Below, piece by piece: positions 18,629 through 27,114 of a DNA stretch of 64,000 nucleotides. The DNA is from Paenibacillus uliginis N3/975 (GTDB lineage Bacteria; Bacillota; Bacilli; Paenibacillales; Paenibacillaceae): the NCBI RefSeq assembly GCF_900177425.1, contig NZ_LT840184.1:3326263-3390262 (forward strand), written 5' to 3'. The notes below the pieces were generated by a model, which had not been told where the DNA came from, searched no databases, and saw only the letters and a program-made list of their open reading frames with translations. The number at the start of each line of letters is the position of its first letter. Within the stretch, counting starts at the first letter, position 1. Both the position numbers and the translations under genes were made by a program.

Positions 18629-18662
18629 GAAGCCATGCCTTATACTTAAGGCCATAGCTTCT
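18629..18662 (-). terminator. Terminator downstream of acyl-CoA dehydrogenase-like gene
   Basis: An imperfect hairpin GAAGCCATGCCTTA / TAAGGCCATAGCTTC, with an A-run (18622-18628) that is a T-run on the minus strand. Confidence 0.75.
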
Positions 18663-18713
18663 ATCATTTTTACGTCTGGTTATACTTCGACTCTAGAATC
18701 TGTATCCTTTCGC

Positions 18714-19772
18714 TCAATAACTTCTGAGCAGTGCATGCTGACAAGCGGTCTGCAGGTCTCTCCAGGTTCGATTGATTGTACTGTTCTCCATAGCAGCCGA
18801 CAAACCGAGCAGCGGAAACAACTCTTGTCCGCATTTTAACGACACTTGCGCCGTAGAAACGCATTGTCCAGAAACCCATCCTTCCGTTTTCGGAGAGAGT
18901 TGTCCATCCTGCATCAGGTCATTCCAGGACTTAACAATACTTTCGTGAAAGACGATTTCACTCTGCCGTAAAGCCTCTTGCTGTTCATTCAATTTACTTA
19001 GAACGTATGGATGATCTGTCTTTTGCTTCAATAACTCTTGAGCTGATTCCAGGAAATGCTGTGCAATCCCTAGCGTAACGGCTGCAAAAGATGCTTGTGC
19101 AAAAGGCAGGAATGGATATTTATAAATCATTTCATTCTCGTAAGCCTTCGTTTCCGTTATAACAAACGTCATGTCATCAGGTACGAAGATATCCGTGACC
19201 GAAATACGATGGCTGGAGGTCGCTTTTAGTCCAAATGCGTTCCAGTCAGGATCAATTTGTACTTGCTCCGGCAAAAGAATGAAAGAGCGAATCTCCTGAT
19301 CCTCTCCTGATCTGGTATTCCCGCTTGATCCATTCGATTCCACCACCGCATTCGCTGTAAACACCGTCGCATGGGTGGAACCACTGCAATATTTCCAGCT
19401 CCCGTTAACCAGGAACCCACCTTCTACACGTTGTGCTGTTCCGGACGGAGTGCCGCTGCCAGCAATGACCGCTGTTCGATGAGCATATACTCTCTGACTT
19501 ACTTCAGGAATCATAAATGATGCAAAAAAACCTCCACCGGCACCGATGGTGACCAGCCATCCAAAACTGCCATCAATGCGTGAACAATTCTGAAAGATCT
19601 GTACGGCTTCCGGTAATGAAGTCATCCGTCCTTCCAGTTCATTGGGCACAAACAGATGAAACAACCGAAGATCGTAAATGAGCTGAAGCACTTCCTCGCA
19701 TGCGATCCCTTCCTGCTCCATTCGTAACGATTGTTCTCTTATATTGTTCATTTGTTGCTGTGTTAGAAGCAT
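18714..19772 (-). CDS. Acyl-CoA dehydrogenase-family flavoprotein
   Basis: 352 residues with an N-terminal helical domain, a beta domain ('YCSGSTHATVFTANAVV' region) and a C-terminal helical bundle, as in acyl-CoA dehydrogenase fold proteins. It resembles the DszC/HpaA-like flavin monooxygenase branch, which carries an 'RIDGSFGWLVTIGAGG' type segment, more than true beta-oxidation enzymes. It is slightly short, and I see no electron-transfer or CoA-ligase partner nearby. Whether it is a dehydrogenase or an oxygenase is open. The ATG 19772 start has a close GGTGGAG. Confidence 0.8.
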   Translation of the reverse strand: MLLTQQQMNNIREQSLRMEQEGIACEEVLQLIYDLRLFHLFVPNELEGRMTSLPEAVQIFQNCSRIDGSFGWLVTIGAGGGFFASFMIPEVSQRVYAHRTAVIAGSGTPSGTAQRVEGGFLVNGSWKYCSGSTHATVFTANAVVESNGSSGNTRSGEDQEIRSFILLPEQVQIDPDWNAFGLKATSSHRISVTDIFVPDDMTFVITETKAYENEMIYKYPFLPFAQASFAAVTLGIAQHFLESAQELLKQKTDHPYVLSKLNEQQEALRQSEIVFHESIVKSWNDLMQDGQLSPKTEGWVSGQCVSTAQVSLKCGQELFPLLGLSAAMENSTINRTWRDLQTACQHALLRSY

Positions 19773-19842
19773 CTCTCCACCGCTTTCGTCAATTTCGTCA
19801 CTCTTATTCTATCATGAGTATCCTCGTGGTCTCTAACCAATG

Positions 19843-19865
19843 AAAAACGCCCCTCGCAGGGGCGC
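19843..19865 (-). terminator. Terminator of cardiolipin synthase gene
   Basis: Arms CGCCCCT (19848-19854) and AGGGGCG (19858-19864) with a CGC loop. Five A bases before it give a T-run on the minus strand. Confidence 0.85.
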
Positions 19866-19946
19866 TATTGGTTTAGCATATTCATTCGTATTATCCAATT
19901 CAAATGAAAACGGGATAATTGGTTATTGTCATACGGTGGTGCTTCC

Positions 19947-21395
19947 TTACAAAATTGGTGACAACAGACGCGATATAGACTCTTTAATCCGAATCCATCG
20001 CGAGCGTTCCAAATATTTCTCCATCGTTAGCAATGTGGATACGGAAATATCCTGCCTGAATTCATGACTTAACTGCTGGGCTATTCCTTCATCGTATACA
20101 AAAGCATTCACCTCAAAATTAAGTTTGAAGCTTCGGAAATCAACATTGGCTGTTCCCACAGATGCGATTTCTTCGTCGACCACTAATGTTTTGGCATGGA
20201 TAAATCCATTACTGTATAGATAGACGTTCGCTCCAGCCTTTAGCAGTTCTCCAATGTAAGAAAGTGTAGCCCAGTACACAAACATATGATCCGGTTTATC
20301 CGGAATCATTATATTCACTTCTACCCCGGACAAGGAAGCGACTTTCAAGGCGTCAAGGACACTTGCATCCGGAATAAAATACGGCGTTTGAATGTAGATG
20401 GACGTACGAGCCGAAGTGATCATTTTCAAATAACCGTTCTTGATATGTTCGTACTCCGATTCGGGTCCGCTGGTTACAATCTGAATGCCCACATCGCCTT
20501 TGGCCGGTATATGAGGAAACAGACTTGGGAAGTAAGTAATATCGTGAATATGGGAAGCCTGATTCCAATCCAGTATGAACCTGGTCTGTATTGAATACAC
20601 GGCTGTTCCTTCAATTCTAAGATGTGTATCCCGCCAATAGCCGAATTTAGGATCAAGTCCGAGATATTCATCACCTACGTTAAACCCGCCCACGTAACCG
20701 ATTTTACCATCGATAATGACCAGCTTGCGGTGATTCCGGTAATTCAGACGAATATTGATAAGACGAAATTTGGACGGGAAGAATGCTTCAGCTTGTCCGC
20801 CGGCATCCCGAAGATCTTTAAGAAACTTTTTATTGATCCGTCTGGAACCAAGCTCATCATACAGTACACGGACTTTAACGCCTTCTTTGGCCTTCTTGGT
20901 CAACAACTCCATCAATTGTCTGCCCAGATTGTCCTTCTGAATAATATAGTACTGAACATGGATAAAATCTGTAGCCTCCTCGATATCTCTAAACAAGGCT
21001 GCAAACTTCTCCTTACCATCCGTATAAATCTTCACCTGATTATCTTCACTGAGCACAGCTTGATTATTAAGCAGGTTCATGGTGATTAAATCTTTATAAA
21101 GAGCTGAAGAGTAATTCCGGAACTGAAACTGTTGCGAACGAAACTGTGACACTTGGGATTTCAAGCCCCGATCCAAACCTCTTTTTTTAATGTCGTCCCA
21201 ATAAAACAACTTCTTGCGTCTGAAGTTCTGGGCAAAGAATAAATACAGCAAAAAACCGGCGATAGGGATTAACAGCAGCACCAACAGCCATGCCCACGTT
21301 GCCCCGACGTCTCTTCTCTCCTGAAAAATAACGACGAACGCAAATACAATGTTCAAAAAAATAATGAGCCCAAGCAGCCAGGTTGTGATGTTCAT
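19947..21395 (-). CDS. cls: Cardiolipin synthase
   Basis: 482 residues, the normal length. Two N-terminal membrane helices (about 1-60) are followed by two phospholipase D-type domains with HKD-type motifs: 'HRKLVIIDGK' with 'GGFNVGDEY' in the first and 'IHAKTLVVDE' with 'GTANVDFRS' in the second. It joins two phosphatidylglycerol molecules to make cardiolipin and glycerol at the membrane. AAGGAAG lies 6 bp before the ATG. A second, plus-strand paralogue of exactly the same length lies at 25554. Confidence 0.95.
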   Translation of the reverse strand: MNITTWLLGLIIFLNIVFAFVVIFQERRDVGATWAWLLVLLLIPIAGFLLYLFFAQNFRRKKLFYWDDIKKRGLDRGLKSQVSQFRSQQFQFRNYSSALYKDLITMNLLNNQAVLSEDNQVKIYTDGKEKFAALFRDIEEATDFIHVQYYIIQKDNLGRQLMELLTKKAKEGVKVRVLYDELGSRRINKKFLKDLRDAGGQAEAFFPSKFRLINIRLNYRNHRKLVIIDGKIGYVGGFNVGDEYLGLDPKFGYWRDTHLRIEGTAVYSIQTRFILDWNQASHIHDITYFPSLFPHIPAKGDVGIQIVTSGPESEYEHIKNGYLKMITSARTSIYIQTPYFIPDASVLDALKVASLSGVEVNIMIPDKPDHMFVYWATLSYIGELLKAGANVYLYSNGFIHAKTLVVDEEIASVGTANVDFRSFKLNFEVNAFVYDEGIAQQLSHEFRQDISVSTLLTMEKYLERSRWIRIKESISRLLSPIL

Positions 21396-21788
21396 ATCAA
21401 TCTTCCTTCAAGTATATTTTATGTATTAAACTCGCTCCATATCCAATTGGTAGGGCATCAAGCATAAGCATACCAATATGGTGGCACGACTGTCCAGATA
21501 ATAGCCACAATCTTATTTAATTGACATCGTGTTTATCACTACGCAGATTCGACGTAAATTAGTACACTTAGTGGGACGTATCACGAGCGGGGCACCATCT
21601 TCTAAACATAGTTATATCCACTTTATACATTAACGCGGTGTCACATTAAATGATAAAGACATAAAAGAAGGCTGTCGAGACTTTCTTGACAGCCTGGCCG
21701 CGATTATCGCGGTTTCTATTCGTTGAGTGTTTGTTTTGGAAATTGAAGCGGAACTGCTTCTGGAACAAGCATAAATGTGTATCCATAT
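21396..21788. other. Intergenic stretch with hairpin and short orphan reading-frame tail
   Basis: A hairpin GGCTGTC (21670-21676) / GACAGCC (21688-21694) serves as minus-strand terminator for the HD-domain gene, and a second small hairpin CCGCG/CGCGG lies at 21698-21712. Between the HD gene stop and these hairpins, a different minus-strand frame reads protein-like up to a TAG ('YTFMLVPEAVPLQFPKQ' region, about 21718-21790). It may be the tail of an older gene. I see nothing else in the remainder. Confidence 0.5.
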
Positions 21789-23558
21789 TCATTGATTGCT
21801 GTATCGCTGAGTCATATTTGCGAGAACATCCAATAACTCTACCCGCTTCTCAAAATGTTTTTGGTAGCTATCAATGATCTCCACAAGCTGAGCCCGAAGA
21901 TCATCTTGCTCCACATTTTGATCGGATTCATTATATACAAGCTTCCGAAGTTCATCTACCATGGTTTTTTCTTCAAAATGGGTTTCGCCCAGACCTTCCA
22001 GAGCAGATTTGAGGATTGCATATTGTGCGGACCGAGGGTTAGATGAACCACCTGCAGCTTTTACTCCCTTCTCGTTCAGAGAGATGCTGTAATAACGCAT
22101 GCCAGTGAGTTCTCCCTCATAATCCAGCAATCCGTCATGAATGAGCTCGCGCACTCGATACTCGATGAAAGAATCCGAAACCCGCTGCTCCGAATACCCA
22201 ATCACTTGTCCGATAATACGGGCTGATTTTTTGAAGGTACCATCCAATGCACCTAACTCCAGCGCGGCCTCCAAAATATTGCGATCAAAATAACTTTCGG
22301 GTACGGTCTGCAGCTTCTTATCTTTAAGAACCCGAAGTGTACCTTGTTCCTTCGTCAAGCGAAACCAATCTTGAGCCAGATCATCTTTGGCCTGCAAGGT
22401 AAGAACCTGTTCGCTGCCCAAAAGCAACGCAAGTTTACTATGTACAATTTCACCTGTATGAGAATATTGAACCGTCTCAGAACTTAAGGCGTCGGTTGTA
22501 TGAATGACAGAAACATGAGTTTCCCGAGGTAGAGTAGCTATTAGTCTTCTTAGACCCGTTTGCTCTGAAGCGGAGCCTCCTACCCAAATGACAAGTGGAA
22601 ACTTGGCAAGCTGATCCGGCATAGACTTCCAAGCGAACGCTGCTTTCATAAGCGTATCCATCAACTCGTCGCGCTCTTCTGTCCCGGAGGACCTCTCGCG
22701 GAACCAGCTCATTCGATCTGCAGCTCCTTGAGGATCACTAACATCTGGTAGAGGTCCCACCATCAGATCATCTTCCAGCATAACAGGCACCTCACCTGGA
22801 TGATCGCGAAGAGTCATTCGAAGAGAGCCTAACGAAGATGCATCGAAGACGATATGAACCCGCTGAAGCTCACCACGAAATTTCAGAGACTCTTCTATGT
22901 ATGATTCATTGGCCAGTCCCCACTCCGAATCAAACGACCATAAAAACTGTTTCATTCGTTCATGCCGATCCTCAGCCAGCACCCTAGCGGTATCGGTGTT
23001 CATCATTGATTTTAGCTTTAACAACTTTTCATAGAAGTGATTAATAGCCGTACTTCGACCACTGCGGTATTCTTCCCGAGTAAAGCTATCTCTGGGTTTA
23101 AGCTCAGGATCATAAATGGCCTGACCTTTCCAGCCGGAGTAGGCAAATGTGCGGGATATACCGATAGCACCCAAGGCATCCAGCCTGTCCGCATCCTGAA
23201 CAATCCTGCCTTCCAGTGTCGCCGGAGGCTCCCCTGCACGGTTACCGAACGACATCGTAGCGATAATATCCAAAACATGTTCCTGCACATCTAAGGCAAC
23301 GCCGACCTGCATGAGCCAGTTCAACACTTTATTCATTCCAGCTTCTTTCGATTCGTTCAGCTTCTCATCTGCAATATCGTGCAGCAGTGCAGACAATTCG
23401 CATATGTATTCATCTGCGCCTTCTGTCATAGCGAGCATTTTAGCGGTCCGGGTTACACGGACGATATGCCACCAATCGTGGCCACTACTGTCATGCTCCA
23501 GTTCTTTTCTTACAAAAAGTCTTGCTTGTTTCAATACTTCATCGTGTTGATTACTCAT
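21789..23558 (-). CDS. HD-domain phosphohydrolase fused to DUF1835/DUF3658-like region
   Basis: 589 residues. Residues 1-215 are a YpgQ/YedJ-type HD hydrolase: 'HDWWHIVRV', 'ALLHDIADEK' and 'VQDADRLDALGAIGI' carry the metal-binding His and Asp residues. From about 230 ('RVHIVFDASSLGSLRMTL') the sequence looks like DUF1835, followed by a DUF3658-like part ('LRVLKDKKLQTVPESYFD', then a helical end). The DUF1835 and DUF3658 assignments are from memory of those families. Standalone versions of both halves are common, and here they form one uninterrupted chain. AGGAGG lies 13 bp before ATG 23558. Function unknown; nucleotide hydrolysis is plausible for the HD part. Confidence 0.8.
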   Translation of the reverse strand: MSNQHDEVLKQARLFVRKELEHDSSGHDWWHIVRVTRTAKMLAMTEGADEYICELSALLHDIADEKLNESKEAGMNKVLNWLMQVGVALDVQEHVLDIIATMSFGNRAGEPPATLEGRIVQDADRLDALGAIGISRTFAYSGWKGQAIYDPELKPRDSFTREEYRSGRSTAINHFYEKLLKLKSMMNTDTARVLAEDRHERMKQFLWSFDSEWGLANESYIEESLKFRGELQRVHIVFDASSLGSLRMTLRDHPGEVPVMLEDDLMVGPLPDVSDPQGAADRMSWFRERSSGTEERDELMDTLMKAAFAWKSMPDQLAKFPLVIWVGGSASEQTGLRRLIATLPRETHVSVIHTTDALSSETVQYSHTGEIVHSKLALLLGSEQVLTLQAKDDLAQDWFRLTKEQGTLRVLKDKKLQTVPESYFDRNILEAALELGALDGTFKKSARIIGQVIGYSEQRVSDSFIEYRVRELIHDGLLDYEGELTGMRYYSISLNEKGVKAAGGSSNPRSAQYAILKSALEGLGETHFEEKTMVDELRKLVYNESDQNVEQDDLRAQLVEIIDSYQKHFEKRVELLDVLANMTQRYSNQ

Positions 23559-23590
23559 AACGATATAAGCACCTCCTATGTATTTTCACT

Positions 23591-23974
23591 CAATAATCTG
23601 CTGTCTGATGGGTGAATGGTCTGATACCGATAAGCGCTTGGAGTAAGCCGAATCTTTGTCTCTGGCCTCCGGATAGTTTGCCGAGCTTTGTCCTTCTTTC
23701 GGTGAGGCAAATAACCGGTCACTTCCCGTACTTCTCGGGTGGTCATTTTACGATTACAGAACATTTGTTCGGTACACCGTTCAAAGTACACCACTGAACC
23801 ATGGTCAGGAGTAACAACAGTTGTCAGAAGCTGAATGAATAAGCTTTTGCCAGAGCCGTTAGGTCTGATTAGATAGGTAATGCCCGGAGAAATAGGATAA
23901 CGTTATACTGTCAACAACCCTGTGCCCATCCCGGTTCGCGGTCACATGATCACATTCAATTGAGATCAGTTCAT
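23591..23974 (-). pseudogene. Decayed ABC transporter ATPase gene
   Basis: Pieces of one ATPase can be read on the minus strand in three frames. First 'LISIECDHVTANRDGHRVVDS', then after a shift 'SPGITYLIRPNGSGKSLFIQLL' in pieces (Walker A) up to 'REVREVTGYLP'. After an internal deletion and another shift comes 'KLSGGQRQRFGLLQALIG' (signature), before a stop near 23591. Walker B and the C-terminus are missing. The frameshifts and deletion exclude function. Confidence 0.85.
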
Positions 23975-24080
23975 CTACTCATTCCCCCGCTTTCGCTGAC
24001 TCAAGAGGAAGACGAAGATTAAAACAGCAAGAAGTAAACAACATAGACCACCGGATGATATAGAAGTCATTGGACTGCGG
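23975..24080 (-). pseudogene. Probable tail of the permease gene of the same decayed ABC transporter
   Basis: Directly upstream of the ATPase remnant, a minus-strand frame ends in a hydrophobic helix and basic tail ('LCCLLLAVLIFVFLLSQRKR') with a TAG at 23975-23977. This is what the last membrane helix of a permease gene overlapping an ATPase gene would look like. The preceding 200 bp (to about 24260) are hydrophobic in places but broken by stops. Confidence 0.5.
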
Positions 24081-24330
24081 AGAAGTCAACATTTCCACGG
24101 TATAAGAACATGTGTTCCTAATCTCTACAATAATTCCGATGGAAGAGAGCATAACTACAGCTTTCCATGTAAAAATGAAGCATGGAGACATGAGCACCTT
24201 GATCCATAAGTAACAGCTACAACGGAAAAGCGACCAAAATTTGAAAACAAGTGACCAGCACAAGCCGTGCCAGTGTCTGCTCCATCATACTATATTTTCC
24301 CAACTGTTGCCCCATGCTCCGGGAAACGAA

Positions 24331-24555
24331 AGTTTCCGCTGGGTAACCGGTCTGTAATGGACCATCCATCTTCGAAAAATTGGCGGTTGACGGAATGGAT
24401 TCTTGAGTCTGCGTTAGGTAATCGGCTTGAAATGGACCATCTGCCATTAAATAATTGGCGGTTGACGGGTCAGACTCTTAAGTTTCCGCCCAGTAACCGG
24501 TCTGAAATGGACCATCACACTTCGAAAAATTGGTGGTTGACGATGCAAAATTTCG
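24331..24555. repeat. 75-bp tandem repeat, three units
   Basis: Units start at 24331, 24406 and 24481, exactly 75 bp apart, and diverge by perhaps 15-25 percent. The shared core includes 'GTAACCGGTCTG.AATGGACCAT' and 'AAAATTGGCGGTTGACG', with small palindromes (AACCGGT, ATGGACCAT) inside. The period is a multiple of three and the plus strand stays open through all units. No ribosome site or plausible start precedes it, so I do not call a gene. It lies between a decayed ABC transporter and a methyltransferase gene. Confidence 0.9.
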
Positions 24556-24781
24556 ATCTCGTTGAACAGATTCCTTTTCTACAAACGAAGAAAAGGTTCC
24601 CCAATCTAAAATTTTTAGTCGTCATGTAACTAAGGAGCCGATAATTTCAAACTGAACTTTACTTCTCTTCATTTTCCCGGATAAAAATAAAGGTACCTGT
24701 TGGATGCTATTATGTAAAAGTTTCTTGAATTTTTTTCGGTTTGGAAGGTTAGATTATTGTCGTTGACTTCTATTAGGAAGG

Positions 24782-25408
24782 ATGGTGATCTCTTTCAACA
24801 CTTCGTTTGCACCCCAGCTTTATCATTGGTTCGTTCGTCCGAAATGGTTTACCAAAAAATATATTCATGATCACGTACAGTCCCGATTCACATTTAACAA
24901 TAAGGTCGTGCTTGACTTTGGTTCTGGTACAGGGGCTAATTGCTCGATGGTTCAGCCGATCCATTATGTCGGTACCGACCCGGACGCCAAACGTATTGAT
25001 TACGCGAGACGGCAGTATCCGAATCACACGTTTCATGTTCTTGAAAACGGCCGGCTTCCTGTTGATAATGAGTCTGTCGATTACATTCTCATAATCGCAG
25101 TATTGCACCATATTTCGTCCGAACAAATTGCAAGTTACATGAAGGAATTTAAACGAATTTTAAAACCGGACGGAACAATCATTGTAATGGAACCTTGTAA
25201 ATGCAAAAAAAAACCAGTATGTAATTGGTTTATGAATCTCTATGACAATGGCGAATATATCCGGAATGAAGAAGAATACATTCAATTTTTTCGAGAGAAT
25301 GAATATAATTCACATGTCATAAACCGATTTCGAAAATGTTTCTTGTATCACGAGTTATTTTTCTCGGCAACTCCCAAATCATTGTCACAGGGTGGTAATA
25401 AACCATGA
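24782..25408 (+). CDS. Class I SAM-dependent methyltransferase
   Basis: About 208 residues. Motif I 'LDFGSGTGAN' (about 44-53), acidic motif II 'VGTDPDAKRIDYARR', motif IV-like 'YILIIAVLHHIS' and 'FKRILKPDGTIIVMEP' place it in the Methyltransf_11 group, which often modifies lipids, quinones or other small molecules. The ATG at 24782 touches the AGGAAGG ribosome site, so the GTG at 24785 may be the real start. It lies 145 bp before a cardiolipin synthase gene but with a hairpin between them. Confidence 0.85.
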   Translation: MVISFNTSFAPQLYHWFVRPKWFTKKYIHDHVQSRFTFNNKVVLDFGSGTGANCSMVQPIHYVGTDPDAKRIDYARRQYPNHTFHVLENGRLPVDNESVDYILIIAVLHHISSEQIASYMKEFKRILKPDGTIIVMEPCKCKKKPVCNWFMNLYDNGEYIRNEEEYIQFFRENEYNSHVINRFRKCFLYHELFFSATPKSLSQGGNKP

Positions 25409-25484
25409 CAGTCGCATGCCAAGTCAAAACGTATGTCTTTGGAGTAGTTTGCTCTGAACACTCAAAATCAAGACGCTATCCTTT

Positions 25485-25524
25485 AGCAGCCACGGGGTAT
25501 CCCTTCATGGCTGTTTTTATTTTA
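25485..25524 (+). terminator. Terminator of methyltransferase gene
   Basis: Imperfect hairpin CAGCCACGGGG / CCCTTCATGGCTG followed by TTTTTATTTT. Confidence 0.8.
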
Positions 25525-25553
25525 CAACATTAAAAACAAGAACGTTTATACAT

Positions 25554-27002
25554 ATGTTCGATGACCTTCCGAGGAGGCGAAACAGAAAATTGTTTTGGAT
25601 CATGTTAGCTCTACTATTGATTATCATCCAATTTGCAACCATTATCATTATCGAATTTCGCCGTCCGAGCAATGCGGTTGCATGGCTAGCCATCCTGTTT
25701 ATGTTTCCGCCAATCGGGTTTCTGCTGTATTATTTTATGGCGCAAGAATATCGTGGACACCCTGCCCTTCAGCAGAAAGAAAATATGTATTGGGAACAAA
25801 TCAGGACAGATCTCATTCACCGAAGCAAACAGAAAATACAGAATGAAAGGCAAGAAACCATTTGGCAAGACGACAATTTGCATACTTTTCTGAAAAACTT
25901 ACCGATCCCCTCTATTACCGCTTGTAATGAAACGACGGTATACGCCGAGGGAGAACAAGCCTTTGAAGCGATGTTGGATTCGATGGCCGGAGCTGAGCAT
26001 CATATCCACATTGAATTTTACATTATCCGCGACGACCGGCTCGGTTCCCGTTTTGAACGGTTGTTAATCCGAAAAGCATTGGAAGGGGTAAAAGTGCGTT
26101 TTTTATATGACGGATTCGGAAGCCGACGGCTGGGAAAAGCCTATTTGAAACGACTGCAGGATGCAGGCGTGGAAACGGGGTGCTTTTTTCCGCCATTGAC
26201 CACGTTCGTCGATAAGCGACTCAATTACCGTAATCATCGCAAAATTGTGGTGGTGGACGGCAAAATCGGCTTTTTTGGCGGCTTGAATATTGGGGACGAA
26301 TATGTGGGGAAGGATCCGGAAATAGGCTACTGGCGAGACACTCATTTTCGTATTGAGGGCGATGCTGTACTCTGGGTCCAATATACCTTTTTAACGGATT
26401 GGCACTTGGTCAAAGGGCTACTCTTAACCGATCCCGTCTATTTTCCCATGCAGGAAAGTCGGGGGAAGGAACTTGTGCAAATCGTGAAAAGCGGTCCGGA
26501 CGAGACCATTCTGGAGCTTATTTTCTCCCTAATCGTTTCGGCGAAGAAGCGTGTTTATATAGAAACGCCATATTTCATTCCCGATTCTGGTGTTTTGTTG
26601 GCTTTAAAAACGGCTGTCCTCCGAGGAGTCGACGTTCGAGTCATAGTCCCTGGACCTCCTGACAAAAATATCGTTCATAGCGCTACTTTGTCCTATGCCC
26701 AAGAATTATTGCAGGCAGGGGTTCGGTTCTACGGTTATCAAAAAGGGTTCATCCATGCCAAGGTTATTATTTCCGATGACTTGGCATGCTGTGGCAGCGC
26801 AAACATGGATATACGCAGCCTGAGCGGCCAATTCGAAATCAATGCGGTTTTTTTTGACGGGAAAGTGGTCGACCGTTTGGTACAAGATTTTTACCGCGAT
26901 CTTGACGGAAGCAAAGAGATTTTGTTATCAGAATTCGAAGATCGACCCAAAATTCAAAAGATCAAAGAAATTTTCGCTCGATTGCTCTCAGCGATGTTTT
27001 AG
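25554..27002 (+). CDS. cls: Cardiolipin synthase (second paralogue)
   Basis: 482 residues, two N-terminal helices, and two phospholipase D domains: 'HRKIVVVDGK' with 'GGLNIGDEY', and 'IHAKVIISDD' with 'GSANMDIRS'. It is a clear paralogue of 19947-21395 on the opposite strand, though with divergent membrane helices. The start ATG 25554 lacks a good ribosome site. A GAGGAGG lies inside the first codons and might instead serve a TTG at about codon 13. Having two or more cls genes is common in Firmicutes, often with different stress or sporulation roles. Confidence 0.93.
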   Translation: MFDDLPRRRNRKLFWIMLALLLIIIQFATIIIIEFRRPSNAVAWLAILFMFPPIGFLLYYFMAQEYRGHPALQQKENMYWEQIRTDLIHRSKQKIQNERQETIWQDDNLHTFLKNLPIPSITACNETTVYAEGEQAFEAMLDSMAGAEHHIHIEFYIIRDDRLGSRFERLLIRKALEGVKVRFLYDGFGSRRLGKAYLKRLQDAGVETGCFFPPLTTFVDKRLNYRNHRKIVVVDGKIGFFGGLNIGDEYVGKDPEIGYWRDTHFRIEGDAVLWVQYTFLTDWHLVKGLLLTDPVYFPMQESRGKELVQIVKSGPDETILELIFSLIVSAKKRVYIETPYFIPDSGVLLALKTAVLRGVDVRVIVPGPPDKNIVHSATLSYAQELLQAGVRFYGYQKGFIHAKVIISDDLACCGSANMDIRSLSGQFEINAVFFDGKVVDRLVQDFYRDLDGSKEILLSEFEDRPKIQKIKEIFARLLSAMF

Positions 27003-27070
27003 GGAATTTTAACCGCTAAATAACTGGCCCTGCCGTTTAGTTCAGACAATCGCAGTATAGCTTTTAAAAC

Positions 27071-27114
27071 AAAAAGACTCTGCGTCGCTATAAAAGCGAG
27101 CGCGAGTCTTTTTT
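27071..27114. terminator. Bidirectional terminator between convergent genes
   Basis: AAAAAGACTCTGCG / CGCGAGTCTTTTTT stem, with a nested TCGCT/AGCGA stem and runs of A and T on either side. Confidence 0.9.

Noticed and set aside
24267..24629. 120-codon plus-strand reading frame through the 75-bp repeats
   Set aside because: GTG start without ribosome site, composition unlike the neighbours, and the repeats explain the open frame. Kept as a repeat, not a gene.
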